From Nocardioides lacusdianchii (GTDB lineage: Bacteria; Actinomycetota; Actinomycetes; Propionibacteriales; Nocardioidaceae), in the NCBI RefSeq assembly GCF_020102855.1, contig NZ_JADHZD010000010.1, positions 62,001 to 126,000 of the forward strand: a stretch of DNA of 64,000 nt. Reading direction: 5' to 3'. This document shows positions 1-7,899 of this stretch, piece by piece. Position 1 is the first letter of the stretch; each line of letters begins with the position of its first letter. The notes beneath the pieces are model-generated. The model did no database searches, was not told the DNA's origin, and saw only the letters and a list, made by a program, of their open reading frames with translations. The position numbers and the translations under genes are program-made.

Positions 1-1009
1 TCTGGATCACCTTCGGGGTGCCGGGGTCGGCCGGGTCGAGGTTCTTCACGTTGCGGATCAGGGGAAGGCCCAGGATGCCGCCGCGAGCGTCGAGCGCCTC
101 GGTCATCGCCCGGAGGTCGAACCACAGGTTGTTGGTGGAGGAGAAGCGGTGGCGCCCGAGGTCGGCCAGCGCCTCCTTGTCGGCGTCCAGGGTCTGCGCC
201 GACTCGCGCAGCACGATGCGCCCGTCCTCCTTGCGGCGGGCGAAGTGACCGCCCTTGCGGTCCGAGGGCGTACGCCGCACCGCCTCGATCGCGAAGGGCG
301 CCCCGCTCGCGGCGAACCAGCCGGCGACGCGCGCGTCGGGCACGGCGCCGAGGTTGTCGGAGTTGGAGACGAAGGCGTAGCGGTAGCCGGCGTCGAGCAG
401 CTGCGCGAGCAGCCCGGTGCCGCGCAGCGCGGTGTAGAGGTCGCCGTGGCCCGGCGGGCACCACTCGAGGTCGGGTGACTTGGGGTAGGCGGCCGGCATC
501 AGGTCGGCCTCGAGGAGCTTGGGCTCCTTGTTCTGGAGGAACTCCAGCGGCAGGCCCTCGACCGGCAGCTCGTCGTAGCGGGCCAGGGCGGCCATCGTGT
601 CGGCCGAGGTGCGGAAGGAGTTCATGAACATCAGCGGCAGCGTCGCGTCGTACTGCTGGCGCAGGTGCAGCACCTGGCGGGCGATGATGTCGAGGAAGCT
701 CAGGCCGCGGCGCACGCACAGCAGCGACTTCGCGCGGTCCATGCCCATCGACGTGCCGAGCCCGCCGTTGAGCTTGATGACGGCCGTCTTGCGGATCGCC
801 TCCGCGGCCACGTCGTCGGCGACCTCGACGTCGTCGAGCGCCTCCATGTCGAGCGGCTCGATCGAGTCCTCGGCGATCATGCCGGTCTCGCCGTGCTCGA
901 GGAGACGGTAGTAGTGCGCGAACGTGTCGATCGCGACCTCGTCGACGCCTGCGCTGCGCATCTTCTCGCGCGCCAGGTCGAGGCCGCGGCCGTTGCCCTT
1001 GCTTGCCAT
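1..1009 (-). CDS. UTP--glucose-1-phosphate uridylyltransferase (UDPGP family), 3' end outside window
   Basis: This enzyme makes UDP-glucose from UTP and glucose-1-phosphate, the glucosyl donor for glycans and a precursor of other nucleotide sugars. The visible N-terminal ~336 residues carry the nucleotide-binding loop KLNGGLGTSMG (about residues 79-89), followed by the SLL, FMNSF and NSDNLG blocks of the eukaryotic-type UDPGP family rather than the short bacterial GalU type. The start is the ATG at 1009. A -10-like TACGAT ends 6 bases before it, which suggests a leaderless transcript. It diverges from the 5-FCL gene with only 22 bases between start codons. The stop codon lies beyond base 1. 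It may feed the polysaccharide locus at the other end of the window, but that is inference. Confidence 0.93.
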   Translation of the reverse strand, partial: MASKGNGRGLDLAREKMRSAGVDEVAIDTFAHYYRLLEHGETGMIAEDSIEPLDMEALDDVEVADDVAAEAIRKTAVIKLNGGLGTSMGMDRAKSLLCVRRGLSFLDIIARQVLHLRQQYDATLPLMFMNSFRTSADTMAALARYDELPVEGLPLEFLQNKEPKLLEADLMPAAYPKSPDLEWCPPGHGDLYTALRGTGLLAQLLDAGYRYAFVSNSDNLGAVPDARVAGWFAASGAPFAIEAVRRTPSDRKGGHFARRKEDGRIVLRESAQTLDADKEALADLGRHRFSSTNNLWFDLRAMTEALDARGGILGLPLIRNVKNLDPADPGTPKVIQ

Positions 1010-1015
1010 GGTTCG

Positions 1016-1025
1016 ATCGTAGGCT
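1016..1025. promoter_or_regulatory. Overlapping divergent -10 boxes, UGPase / 5-FCL
   Basis: In the 22-base gap between two divergent start codons, the minus-strand hexamer TACGAT (1016-1021) lies 6 bases before the UGPase ATG. The plus-strand hexamer TAGGCT (1020-1025) lies 6 bases before the GTG at 1032. Both match the TANNNT actinobacterial -10 with a start codon at the expected +1. The hexamers share two bases, so polymerase could probably occupy only one at a time. No clear -35 was identified for either. Confidence 0.6.
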
Positions 1026-1031
1026 GCTCAC

Positions 1032-1628
1032 GTGGACGTGCACGACTGGGGCGACGCGACGATCGCCAAGGGCGCGCTGCGCGACCAGGTGCTGGCGGCC
1101 CGGCGACGGCGCCCGCTCGACGCCGGCGCGGAGCACGCGGCCGCCCTCGCGCAGGTCGCGCTGGGTTGGGACGCGGTGCGCTCGGCGGCCACCGTGGCGG
1201 CGTACGTCTCGGTCGGCAGCGAACCCGGCACCGGCCTCCTGCTCGACGCACTCGTCGCGGCCGGCAAGCGGGTGGTCGTCCCGGTGCTGCTGCCGGACAA
1301 CGACCTCGACTGGGCGGCGTACGCCGGACCGGGCTCGCTCGCCGCAGCGACGCGCGGGCTCCTCGAGCCCTCCGGACCGCGGCTCGGCGTCGACGCCGTC
1401 CGCACCGCCGACGTCGTCCTCGTCCCCGGCCTGGCGGTCTCCCCCACCGGCGAGCGCCTCGGGCGCGGCGGCGGGTCGTACGACCGGGCGCTGGCGCGGG
1501 TGCCTGCCGGGACGCCCGTGGCCGTCGTGCTCCACGACGACGAGGTCGGGCTCCCCGTGCCCACCGACCCCCACGACGTGGCGGTGGGGTTCGCGCTGAC
1601 GGGGGCGGGGGTCGCGGTCCTGTCTTAG
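1032..1628 (+). CDS. 5-formyltetrahydrofolate cyclo-ligase
   Basis: The 198-residue protein has the usual length for this family. It converts 5-formyl-THF to 5,10-methenyl-THF with ATP, returning the storage folate to one-carbon metabolism. The diagnostic loop GRGGGSYDR is at residues 144-152, and the family's N-terminal basic helix (LRDQVLAARRRR) is at residues 16-27. The GTG at 1032 is chosen because it sits 6 bases after a TAGGCT -10 box and no Shine-Dalgarno is visible. The gene ends 14 bases before the convergent penicillin-acylase-like gene. Confidence 0.93.
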   Translation: MDVHDWGDATIAKGALRDQVLAARRRRPLDAGAEHAAALAQVALGWDAVRSAATVAAYVSVGSEPGTGLLLDALVAAGKRVVVPVLLPDNDLDWAAYAGPGSLAAATRGLLEPSGPRLGVDAVRTADVVLVPGLAVSPTGERLGRGGGSYDRALARVPAGTPVAVVLHDDEVGLPVPTDPHDVAVGFALTGAGVAVLS

Positions 1629-1642
1629 GGATTCCTCAGAGG

Positions 1643-4285
1643 TCAGCCCGCCGGCGTCAGCACCAACCGGTCCTCGGCCGCCGCCTCGACGGCCTCGCGG
1701 CTGTAGGCCCAGGGCAGGGTCTCGCCGTCGACGTAGAGCTCGGTCTGGTCGGAGTAGTGCGACGACGCCGGGTGGCCGGAGACGCCGGTGAGGTTGATCC
1801 AGCGCGAGTCGTCGAAGTCGGCGAGCGACACGACCATGCGCATCGACGGCGCGGCGGTGACCTCGTAGCCCTCGGCGGCGTTCCAGGAGGTGGCGTCGAC
1901 GATCGACGACCCGCCGCCGACCTGCCAGCCGTCGCGGTTGAAGAGCCGCTCGACCGGCGCGATGCCGGACTCGCCGAGGGTCGCGTTGCGCAGGTTCATC
2001 CGGTGCAGGCGGCCCCACGTCCACAGCCGGGGGTCGCGCGACTGGCGCCGGGTCAGCTCGTCGCGGGCGGCGATCATCGCGGCACGCAGGATGTCGTCGC
2101 GCGTCTCCACCTCGTCGTCGGTGCCGGCGTCGTCCCACCACGGCCCGGCGGGCTCGGTCAGCATCCGGCCGACCACGGTGAACCACCGGTCGCCGCCGTC
2201 GGGCCAGGTCCGCACGCGCAGCTCGTCGTGGAAGGTGAGCTCGAGCAGGTTGGCCCACACGACGTTGAAGTACGCCGCCGGCGCGCTGTCGGCCGGCGAC
2301 GAGCCGTCCCAGTCGCGCAGCAGCCGCTGGGCGTTGCGGTAGTAGGGGTTGGGGAGGTTCCGGATGTCGAGCAGGTAGGGCACCAGCGTCTCGGCCATCG
2401 GGTTGGTCGAGTCGAGCTGGAGGTCCACCATCTCCTCCACCGACAGCTCGCCCTCGTCCTCGAGCACCTCGCGGATCCGGGTCGAGCGGTAGCCGTAGTC
2501 CCAGTCGCGGGTCAGCAGGTAGGGGTAGTCCTCGTCGACGACCGCCTGGTTGGCGGTGACGATGTAGCCCTCCTCGGGGTCCAGCACGCTCGGCAGCCCG
2601 TCGAAGGGGATGTAGTCGCCGGTCCAGTCGTTGGCGCTGATCCAGCCCTCGACCGGCATCGTGCCGTCGTTGCCGCCCCGACGGATCGGGACCCGGCCCG
2701 GCGCTTGGTAGCCGATGTGGCCCTCGCGGTCGGCGTACACCAGGTTCTGCGCAGGCACCGCGAAGTCGGCCGCGGCCGCGCGGAACTCGTCCCAGTCCGA
2801 CGCGCGGTTGAGCGCGAGGATGGCGTCGGCGGTGGGCGCGGGGTCGAGGGCCGTCCACGCCAGCGCGACGGCGTACCCGCTGCCGCGCTCGCCGGGCTCG
2901 TCGGTCGGGGCGTTGGCGCCGACGGTGGCGAACTCCGTGGCCACGTCGCTGATGAGCGGGCCGTGGACGGTCTCGCGCACCCGCAGCTCGACGTCGTCGG
3001 CCCCGCGGACCTCGATGGTCTCGGTGCGCACCCGCAGCGGCTCGGTCTCGCCGTCGCGGACGTAGAGGTCGTCGCCCTCGGTCTGCTCCAGGAAGAGGTC
3101 GGTGACGTCGGGGCCGAGGTTGGTGAACCCCCACGCGATGTCGGCGTTGTGCCCGATGATCACACCGGGCACGCCGGAGAAGGTGAAGCCCGAGGTGTCG
3201 AGGGTGCAGCCGGGCGAGGCCTCGCGACAGTGCAGGCCCATCTGCATCCAGATGCCGGGCTGGCTGATGCCCAGGTGCGGGTCGTTGGCCAGCAGCGGCT
3301 GGCCGGTGGCGCTGTGCTCGCCGTCGACGACCCACGAGTTGCTGCCGATGCCGCGCCCCTTGCCGACCAGCTCGGGCATCGCGGCGACCCGGTCCTGCAC
3401 GCGCTCGAGTGCCTCGACGACGCCACGGGGGTACGCCGGACGGCGGGGGTTGCGGGTCGCGTTGGCAGTGGCGTTCTGCTCGAAGACGCCGTCGACGACA
3501 CCACCGCCGGAGACGATCGGCGGGTGCGACTCGGCGTCGTAGGCCGGCCAGAGCTCGGCGACCTCGGCCTCGCTGTGGTCGAGGGAGAGCAGCACCCGGT
3601 CGACCTCGGCCTCCATGTTGCCGCGCAGGTCCCACGCCATCGCCTTGAGCCAGGCGAGCGAGTCGACCGGCTGCCACTCCTCGGGCGTGTAGTCGAGGCC
3701 GGTCAGGCCCAGGATGCTGTACTCCGCCGCGAGCTCGGAGGGCGAGCGGTCCTCGATGTAGGCGTTCACCCCCTCGGCGTACGCCGTCAGCGCGGCGCGC
3801 GTCGCCGGCTCCAGCAGCGGCCACTCCTGCTCCGCGACCCGGCGCCAGCCCATGGTGCGGATGAAGCGGTCGGTCTCCAGGGTGTCCTCGCCGAAGATCT
3901 CCGAGAGCCGGCCGGCCGTGACGTGGCGGCGGAAGTCCATCTCGAAGAAGCGCTCCTGCGCGTGGACGAAGCCCTGGGCGCGCATCAGGTCGTCGTCGGT
4001 GTCGGCGTAGACCTGCGCGATGCCGTTCGCGTCGCGCACGACCTCCACCGACGCGGACAACCCCGGGACCTCGAGCTCGCCCTCGGTCTGCGGCAGCGGA
4101 CGGCGTACGACGCCGACGACCGCCGCGGCCAGCACGAGCAGCACCAGGACCAGGCCGACCGCAGTCCACGCCGTCCAGCGCACGGCCCGCGGCGCGCGGC
4201 GAAAGGCCTGCCACCAGCGGGACCGGGGCCGGTCGGTGGGCTCGTCGGCGGACGGGGGCGCGGGGGTGGGTGACGGGTCGCTCAT
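1643..4285 (-). CDS. Penicillin acylase family (Ntn-hydrolase) protein, membrane-anchored
   Basis: The 880-residue protein belongs to the penicillin G acylase / AHL acylase family, which cleaves amide bonds and self-processes into alpha and beta chains. A Pro-rich cytoplasmic N-terminus is followed by one hydrophobic segment (about residues 40-60), so the enzyme is probably anchored and faces outward. The catalytic serine that becomes the beta-chain N-terminus is in GIGSNSWVV (Ser about 315), preceded by a roughly 240-residue alpha-chain region. The later TANQ and LLRDWDG stretches fit the family. Substrate cannot be read from sequence; quorum-signal, antibiotic or cell-wall amides are all possible. 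An in-frame ATG at 4297 gives four more residues. Confidence 0.88.
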   Translation of the reverse strand: MSDPSPTPAPPSADEPTDRPRSRWWQAFRRAPRAVRWTAWTAVGLVLVLLVLAAAVVGVVRRPLPQTEGELEVPGLSASVEVVRDANGIAQVYADTDDDLMRAQGFVHAQERFFEMDFRRHVTAGRLSEIFGEDTLETDRFIRTMGWRRVAEQEWPLLEPATRAALTAYAEGVNAYIEDRSPSELAAEYSILGLTGLDYTPEEWQPVDSLAWLKAMAWDLRGNMEAEVDRVLLSLDHSEAEVAELWPAYDAESHPPIVSGGGVVDGVFEQNATANATRNPRRPAYPRGVVEALERVQDRVAAMPELVGKGRGIGSNSWVVDGEHSATGQPLLANDPHLGISQPGIWMQMGLHCREASPGCTLDTSGFTFSGVPGVIIGHNADIAWGFTNLGPDVTDLFLEQTEGDDLYVRDGETEPLRVRTETIEVRGADDVELRVRETVHGPLISDVATEFATVGANAPTDEPGERGSGYAVALAWTALDPAPTADAILALNRASDWDEFRAAAADFAVPAQNLVYADREGHIGYQAPGRVPIRRGGNDGTMPVEGWISANDWTGDYIPFDGLPSVLDPEEGYIVTANQAVVDEDYPYLLTRDWDYGYRSTRIREVLEDEGELSVEEMVDLQLDSTNPMAETLVPYLLDIRNLPNPYYRNAQRLLRDWDGSSPADSAPAAYFNVVWANLLELTFHDELRVRTWPDGGDRWFTVVGRMLTEPAGPWWDDAGTDDEVETRDDILRAAMIAARDELTRRQSRDPRLWTWGRLHRMNLRNATLGESGIAPVERLFNRDGWQVGGGSSIVDATSWNAAEGYEVTAAPSMRMVVSLADFDDSRWINLTGVSGHPASSHYSDQTELYVDGETLPWAYSREAVEAAAEDRLVLTPAG

Positions 4286-4404
4286 CGCGCTGCCCATTGT
4301 GCCGTACCATTGGCAGTCGAAGAGCCAGAGTGCCAGCGCGTCGCGCGGCCCCGGCCGATCTCCGTTCCAGCTCCACGAGGCCAGATTCCCTAGAGGATTG
4401 CCAC

Positions 4405-4710
4405 ATGCCCACCTATCAGTACGCCTGCACCGAGTGCGGGCACTCCTTCGAGCAGTTCCAGAGCTTCAGCGAGGACGCGCTGACCGTCTGCCCCGAGTGC
4501 GACGGCAAGCTGCGCAAGCTCTTCAACGCCGTCGGCGTGGTCTTCAAGGGCTCCGGGTTCTACCGCACCGACAGCCGCAGCACCTCCTCGTCGACGACGC
4601 CCGCGTCGACGACCTCCTCGTCCTCCGACTCCTCGGGCGCCTCGTCGCCGAGCTCGTCCACGTCGTCGTCCTCCTCTTCCTCCTCTTCCTCCTCGTCCTC
4701 CTCCGACTGA
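4405..4710 (+). CDS. FmdB-family zinc ribbon protein with poly-serine tail
   Basis: This small protein of 101 residues has the N-terminus MPTYQYACTECGHSFEQFQS and two CxxC pairs (CTEC about 9-12, CPEC about 32-35), the FmdB / CxxC_CXXC_SSSS putative regulatory zinc-ribbon pattern. The family's short Ser-rich end is here expanded to about 45 residues that are almost entirely Ser, with a few Thr, Pro, Asp and Ala. It is encoded by a tcc/tcg/tct microsatellite-like tract at about 4570-4705. The biological role of bacterial FmdB-like proteins is not established. The tract could vary in length by slippage. Confidence 0.9.
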   Translation: MPTYQYACTECGHSFEQFQSFSEDALTVCPECDGKLRKLFNAVGVVFKGSGFYRTDSRSTSSSTTPASTTSSSSDSSGASSPSSSTSSSSSSSSSSSSSSD

Positions 4711-4762
4711 CCCCTGTGGAGAGGCCGAGCGGGCACAGTCCGCTCCGGCCTAGCGTCGGGGG

Positions 4763-5395
4763 ATGCTCCCGGGACTCCCGCCGACCAGGCGTCGACTGCG
4801 CGCCGTACGCCACCAGCTGAGGCGTCGCCGCCGGCTGCTCGCCGCGGCACTGACCGCCGTCGCGGTCCTCGGCGTGCTCCGTGCGCTCGCCCCGCCCGAG
4901 CCGGACACGGTCGAGGTGCTGGTGGCCGCGCGCGACCTGCCCTCGGGCACGCGGCTCGACGACGGCGATCTGGTCGCGCACGACTTCCCCCGGGACCTTG
5001 CGCCGCCCGACGCCGCGACGACAGCGCTGGGCCGCGTGCTGGCCGCGCCGCTCGGCCGGGGCGAGGTGCTCACCGACGCCCGCGTGGTCGGGCCGGGACT
5101 GGCCCTGGCCGAGCCGGGGCAGACGATCCTGCCGGTGCGGCTGCCCGACGCGGGGATGGCGACGCTGCTCCAGCCGGGTGACGAGGTCGACCTGGTGGCC
5201 ACCGACCCCGGCACCGGGGCCTCGAGGATCGTGGCCCGCGAGGTGACCGTGCTCGCCACGCCCCGCGGCGTACCCGACGGACCAGCCGGTGTCGCGGGCG
5301 GCGCGCTCGTGGTGGTCGGCACGTCCGCGACCGAGGCGATCGACATCAGCGGCGCGGCGCTGTCGCAGTTCGTGACGGTCTCCTGGACCCGCTAG
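4763..5395 (+). CDS. SAF-domain (CpaB/RcpC-like) protein
   Basis: The 210-residue protein has an Arg-rich N-terminus, one membrane helix (about residues 26-43) and an extracytoplasmic SAF domain beginning VLVAARDLPSGTRL. A second half with the LPDAGMATLLQPGDEVDLVAT pattern is seen in Flp-pilus assembly proteins CpaB/RcpC. No other tad/flp genes lie beside it, so a pilus role is uncertain. In actinobacteria such isolated SAF proteins are common. The ATG at 4763 is supported by a TAGCGT -10-like box ending 6 bases upstream (4751-4756). Confidence 0.8.
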   Translation: MLPGLPPTRRRLRAVRHQLRRRRRLLAAALTAVAVLGVLRALAPPEPDTVEVLVAARDLPSGTRLDDGDLVAHDFPRDLAPPDAATTALGRVLAAPLGRGEVLTDARVVGPGLALAEPGQTILPVRLPDAGMATLLQPGDEVDLVATDPGTGASRIVAREVTVLATPRGVPDGPAGVAGGALVVVGTSATEAIDISGAALSQFVTVSWTR

Positions 5396-5437
5396 CGTGA
5401 GCCGCATTCGGGTCCACCCCACTAGGGAGAACACAAC

Positions 5438-5809
5438 ATGAGTGGTTTCAAGAACTTCATCCTCCGCGGCAACCTCGTCGAGCTCGCCGTGGCCGTCATC
5501 ATGGGCACGGCGTTCGCCGCCGTGGTCACCGCCTTCACCGGCATGCTGCTCTCCGCCATCAGCAAGGCGACCGGTGGCGCCGAGCCGAACTTCGACACCT
5601 TCGCCCCCGGCGACGTGCTCGTCGGCCCGTTCCTCACCGCCCTCATCGCCTTCCTGATCCTGGCGGCCGTCGTCTACTTCTTCGTGGTCGTGCCCTACAC
5701 CAAGGCCAAGGACCGCTACTTCCCCGCCGAGGCGACCGGCACGCCCGCCGACGTGGCCGTGCTGGAGGAGATCCGCGACCTGCTCAAGGCGCGCGGCGGC
5801 AACGTCTGA
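5438..5809 (+). CDS. mscL: Large-conductance mechanosensitive channel MscL
   Basis: The 123-residue protein matches MscL end to end. The N-terminal amphipathic MSGFKNFILRGN is followed by TM1 (VELAVAVIMGTAFAAVV), a short periplasmic loop, TM2 (about residues 66-88) and a charged C-terminal bundle helix (VLEEIRDLLKAR). It forms a homopentameric emergency valve that opens on membrane tension and releases solutes on hypo-osmotic shock. A gggaga Shine-Dalgarno precedes the ATG. A strong hairpin terminator follows the stop, so it is probably monocistronic or ends a short unit with the SAF gene. Confidence 0.97.
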   Translation: MSGFKNFILRGNLVELAVAVIMGTAFAAVVTAFTGMLLSAISKATGGAEPNFDTFAPGDVLVGPFLTALIAFLILAAVVYFFVVVPYTKAKDRYFPAEATGTPADVAVLEEIRDLLKARGGNV

Positions 5810-5830
5810 CCCGCACCGCCCGCGCACGCG

Positions 5831-5865
5831 CGAACGGCCCGTCCCCACTGGGGGCGGGCCGTTCG
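5831..5865. terminator. Strong hairpin terminator after mscL
   Basis: A near-perfect inverted repeat with 16-base arms reads cgaacggcccgtcccc, loop act, then gggggcgggccgttcg. It has one G-T wobble. There is no long T run, which is usual for actinobacterial terminators. It lies between the convergent mscL and the small gene at 5880, so it could serve both strands. Confidence 0.85.
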
Positions 5866-5879
5866 TCGTGCTCGGGGCG

Positions 5880-6074
5880 TCAGCCGTGGTGCGGCGGCAC
5901 CTCGGCGCGGTACCACTCGTCGCCCTTGCCGGCGGTGTCCTCGCGGGCGTCGCGGTCGTCGCTGGTCTGCTCCGGTACGCCGTCGCCGAAGACAGCCGCG
6001 AGACGGCGGCGGCGCTGCCACTCCGGCTCCTGCTCGGGAGCCGGGCGGTCGGTGCCGTCGGCGCTGTCGCTCAC
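5880..6074 (-). CDS. Small conserved hypothetical protein (64 aa)
   Basis: A short, highly charged protein with no membrane segment. It has an Arg-rich helix (EWQRRRRLAAVFGDGVPEQT) and ends in DEWYRAEVPPHHG. Its GTG start overlaps the stop of the LCP gene (GTGA), so it is translationally coupled to it. Small proteins with this ending are seen in actinobacteria, but I cannot assign a function. Coupling suggests a partner or accessory of the LCP enzyme. Confidence 0.7.
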   Translation of the reverse strand: MSDSADGTDRPAPEQEPEWQRRRRLAAVFGDGVPEQTSDDRDAREDTAGKGDEWYRAEVPPHHG

Positions 6075-7342
6075 GCGCAGACTCCCGGGACGGGCTCCGG
6101 CTTCGTGGTCGCCGGGGCGGACGGGGTCTCGGTCTCGCTGGCCGTCGGCGTCTCGGTCGGCGTCTCGGTCTCGGTCTCCGAAGGCGTCGAGGATGGCGTC
6201 CCGCTGCCGGTGGCCGAGGGCGACGGGGTCTCGGTGGCCGCGGACGACGTGCTGGGCGGCTCGGCGGTGACGGCGTTCCCGGACAGCAGGCGCGCCGGGA
6301 TCTCCTTGTCCTCGTTGATGAGCTCCCAGATCTCGGTTGCCTGCTCGGTCCAGAAGACCCGCCCGCTGAACTCCGAGTCCGTGGGGTAGTACTCCGTCGG
6401 CAGCGTCACGAACTGCACCTTGTCGAGGCCGATGCTCTGCAGCTGCATGGCGATCTTGCCGATCCGGGTCACCGAGTCGAGCTCGGTGTCGGTCGTCAGG
6501 GACTTGGTGGCGGCGTCGAGGAAACCGACGACCTTGTCCAGGCGCGTGAGGGTGCCCGCCGACTTCACCTTGCGCACCAGGGCGGCGATGAAGGTCTGCT
6601 GGCGCCTGATGCGGGAGATGTCGTTGCGCTGGGCCAGCTCGCCGACCGAGCGTGCGCGGACGTAGTCGAGCGCCTCGTCACCGGTGAGCACCGACGGGTC
6701 GCCCGCCGGGACGAAGATCCCGTGCTTGCGGTCGACGAGGTCCTCGGGCACGCAGACCGGGACACCACCGACGGCGTCGACCATGTCGCCGAACCCGTTG
6801 AAGTCCACCACGACGAAGTGATCGACGAAGACGTCCGTCTCGGTCTCGAGCTGGTCGACAGTGCAGACCGGGCCACCGATGCCGTAGGCAGCGTTCCACA
6901 TCACCTCGGTCGCGGCGGCGGACTCACCGTCGTTGCACGCGGGACGATCGACGATCGAGTCGCGCGGGATGGACACGGCGTACGCGCGCTCGCGGTCGGC
7001 GGAGAGGTGCACGAGGATGGTGGTGTCGGAGCCACCGCCGCCCTCGCCGTCGATGGAGTTGCCGGCGCCCTCACGGGTGTCGTCGCCCATCACCAGGATG
7101 TTGAGCGGCTCGCCGTTGCCCCGGTAGACCTTCTCGGGGCGATCGCCCCCGAGAGCGTCCAGCGAGACGCCCTCGATGTTGCCGTTGAGGTGCCGCACGA
7201 AGTAGATCGTGCCGAGACCGGTGATGAGCGCCAGGACCAGCGCACTGACGAGGATCACGCGTCCGACGGTGTGCTTGCGCGCGACCTTGCCCTTGCGCTT
7301 GGGCATGCCGGCAGGGGCCTCCGGACGTGACTCATCCGACAC
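6071..7342 (-). CDS. LCP (LytR-CpsA-Psr) family cell-wall glycopolymer transferase
   Basis: The 423-residue protein has a basic cytoplasmic N-terminus, one membrane helix (about 29-50) and an extracellular LCP domain. Family blocks are NILVMGDDTREG, SDTTILVHLS with AVSIPRDS, the FGDMVDAVGGVPVCVP stretch, and the Arg-rich RSVGELAQRNDISRIRRQQ. LCP enzymes move undecaprenyl-linked polymers (teichoic acid, arabinogalactan, capsule) onto peptidoglycan. The C-terminus (about 355-423) is a Ser/Thr/Glu/Pro low-complexity tail encoded by imperfect gtctcggt repeats, probably a wall-spanning linker. It is first gene of a two-gene unit with the 64-residue protein. Confidence 0.93.
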   Translation of the reverse strand: MSDESRPEAPAGMPKRKGKVARKHTVGRVILVSALVLALITGLGTIYFVRHLNGNIEGVSLDALGGDRPEKVYRGNGEPLNILVMGDDTREGAGNSIDGEGGGGSDTTILVHLSADRERAYAVSIPRDSIVDRPACNDGESAAATEVMWNAAYGIGGPVCTVDQLETETDVFVDHFVVVDFNGFGDMVDAVGGVPVCVPEDLVDRKHGIFVPAGDPSVLTGDEALDYVRARSVGELAQRNDISRIRRQQTFIAALVRKVKSAGTLTRLDKVVGFLDAATKSLTTDTELDSVTRIGKIAMQLQSIGLDKVQFVTLPTEYYPTDSEFSGRVFWTEQATEIWELINEDKEIPARLLSGNAVTAEPPSTSSAATETPSPSATGSGTPSSTPSETETETPTETPTASETETPSAPATTKPEPVPGVCA

Positions 7343-7429
7343 GGGGCTCCCCTTGCGGCTCGAGAAGATGGACTGACCGCGTCCGAACCTACTTCACATC
7401 GGCAAGATTTCCTGCGCTCGCGAGCGGCG

Positions 7430-7837
7430 TCAGCCGTGGCGCGCGCCGAGGAGACCGATGAACTCGTCGGCCATCTCGAGCTGGCGGACCAGGCGTGAGC
7501 GACGCGCGGTGGCGTCCGTGCGCACGTCGGCGATCCGCTGCTGGGCGGCAGCCCGCTCGCCCTCGCCGGCCCCCGGGTCGGCGAGGACCTCCAGGTCGGA
7601 CATCACGGCCTTCATCTCGTCGAGGCTGAAGCCGAGCGGCTTCATGCGCCGGATGACGAGGATCTTGTCGACGTCGGACTCGGTGTAGAGGCGGAAGCCG
7701 CCGTCGGTGCGGCCCGACGGCTGGAGCAGCCCGACCTCCTCCCAGTGGCGCAGGCTGCGCAGGGACAGCTCGGTGCGGGCCGCGACCTCACCGATCTGCA
7801 TGACGACGTCGGTCGTCTCGCCTGCCCCCTGGGCCAT
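7430..7837 (-). CDS. MerR family transcriptional regulator
   Basis: The 135-residue protein begins with a MerR winged helix (MQIGEVAARTELSLRSLRHWEEVGLLQPSGRTDGGFRLY read in two blocks, residues 13-50). A dimerisation coiled coil follows, rich in Arg, Glu and Ala, and the protein has no extra C-terminal effector domain or Cys pair, so the signal is unknown. It is divergent from the SulP transporter, with a perfect-arm dyad between them. It therefore probably controls that gene by twisting a long-spacer promoter. The ATG at 7801 (MQIGEV) is an alternative start. Confidence 0.9.
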   Translation of the reverse strand: MAQGAGETTDVVMQIGEVAARTELSLRSLRHWEEVGLLQPSGRTDGGFRLYTESDVDKILVIRRMKPLGFSLDEMKAVMSDLEVLADPGAGEGERAAAQQRIADVRTDATARRSRLVRQLEMADEFIGLLGARHG

Positions 7838-7860
7838 CCCGGTCTCCTGTCGCTCGAGGA

Positions 7861-7891
7861 TTCGAACCCTACCCTAACGTAAGGGTAGGTT
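7861..7891 (+). promoter_or_regulatory. MerR-type promoter/operator of the SulP gene
   Basis: The dyad ctaccct-N6-agggtag (7869-7888) sits inside a 19-base spacer between a weak -35 (ttcgaa, 7861-7866) and a -10 (taggtt, 7886-7891). The GTG start of the transporter follows 8 bases later. A dyad inside an over-long 19-20 base spacer is the hallmark of MerR-activated promoters. The regulator gene is the divergent neighbour. Confidence 0.75.
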
Positions 7892-7899
7892 TTCCCCTC

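Noticed and set aside
665..4273. A 1202-codon plus-strand open frame
   Set aside because: It runs antisense over UGPase and the penicillin-acylase gene, and has a low-complexity Arg/Gly/Val-rich translation typical of GC-rich shadow frames. The minus-strand proteins have clear family motifs.
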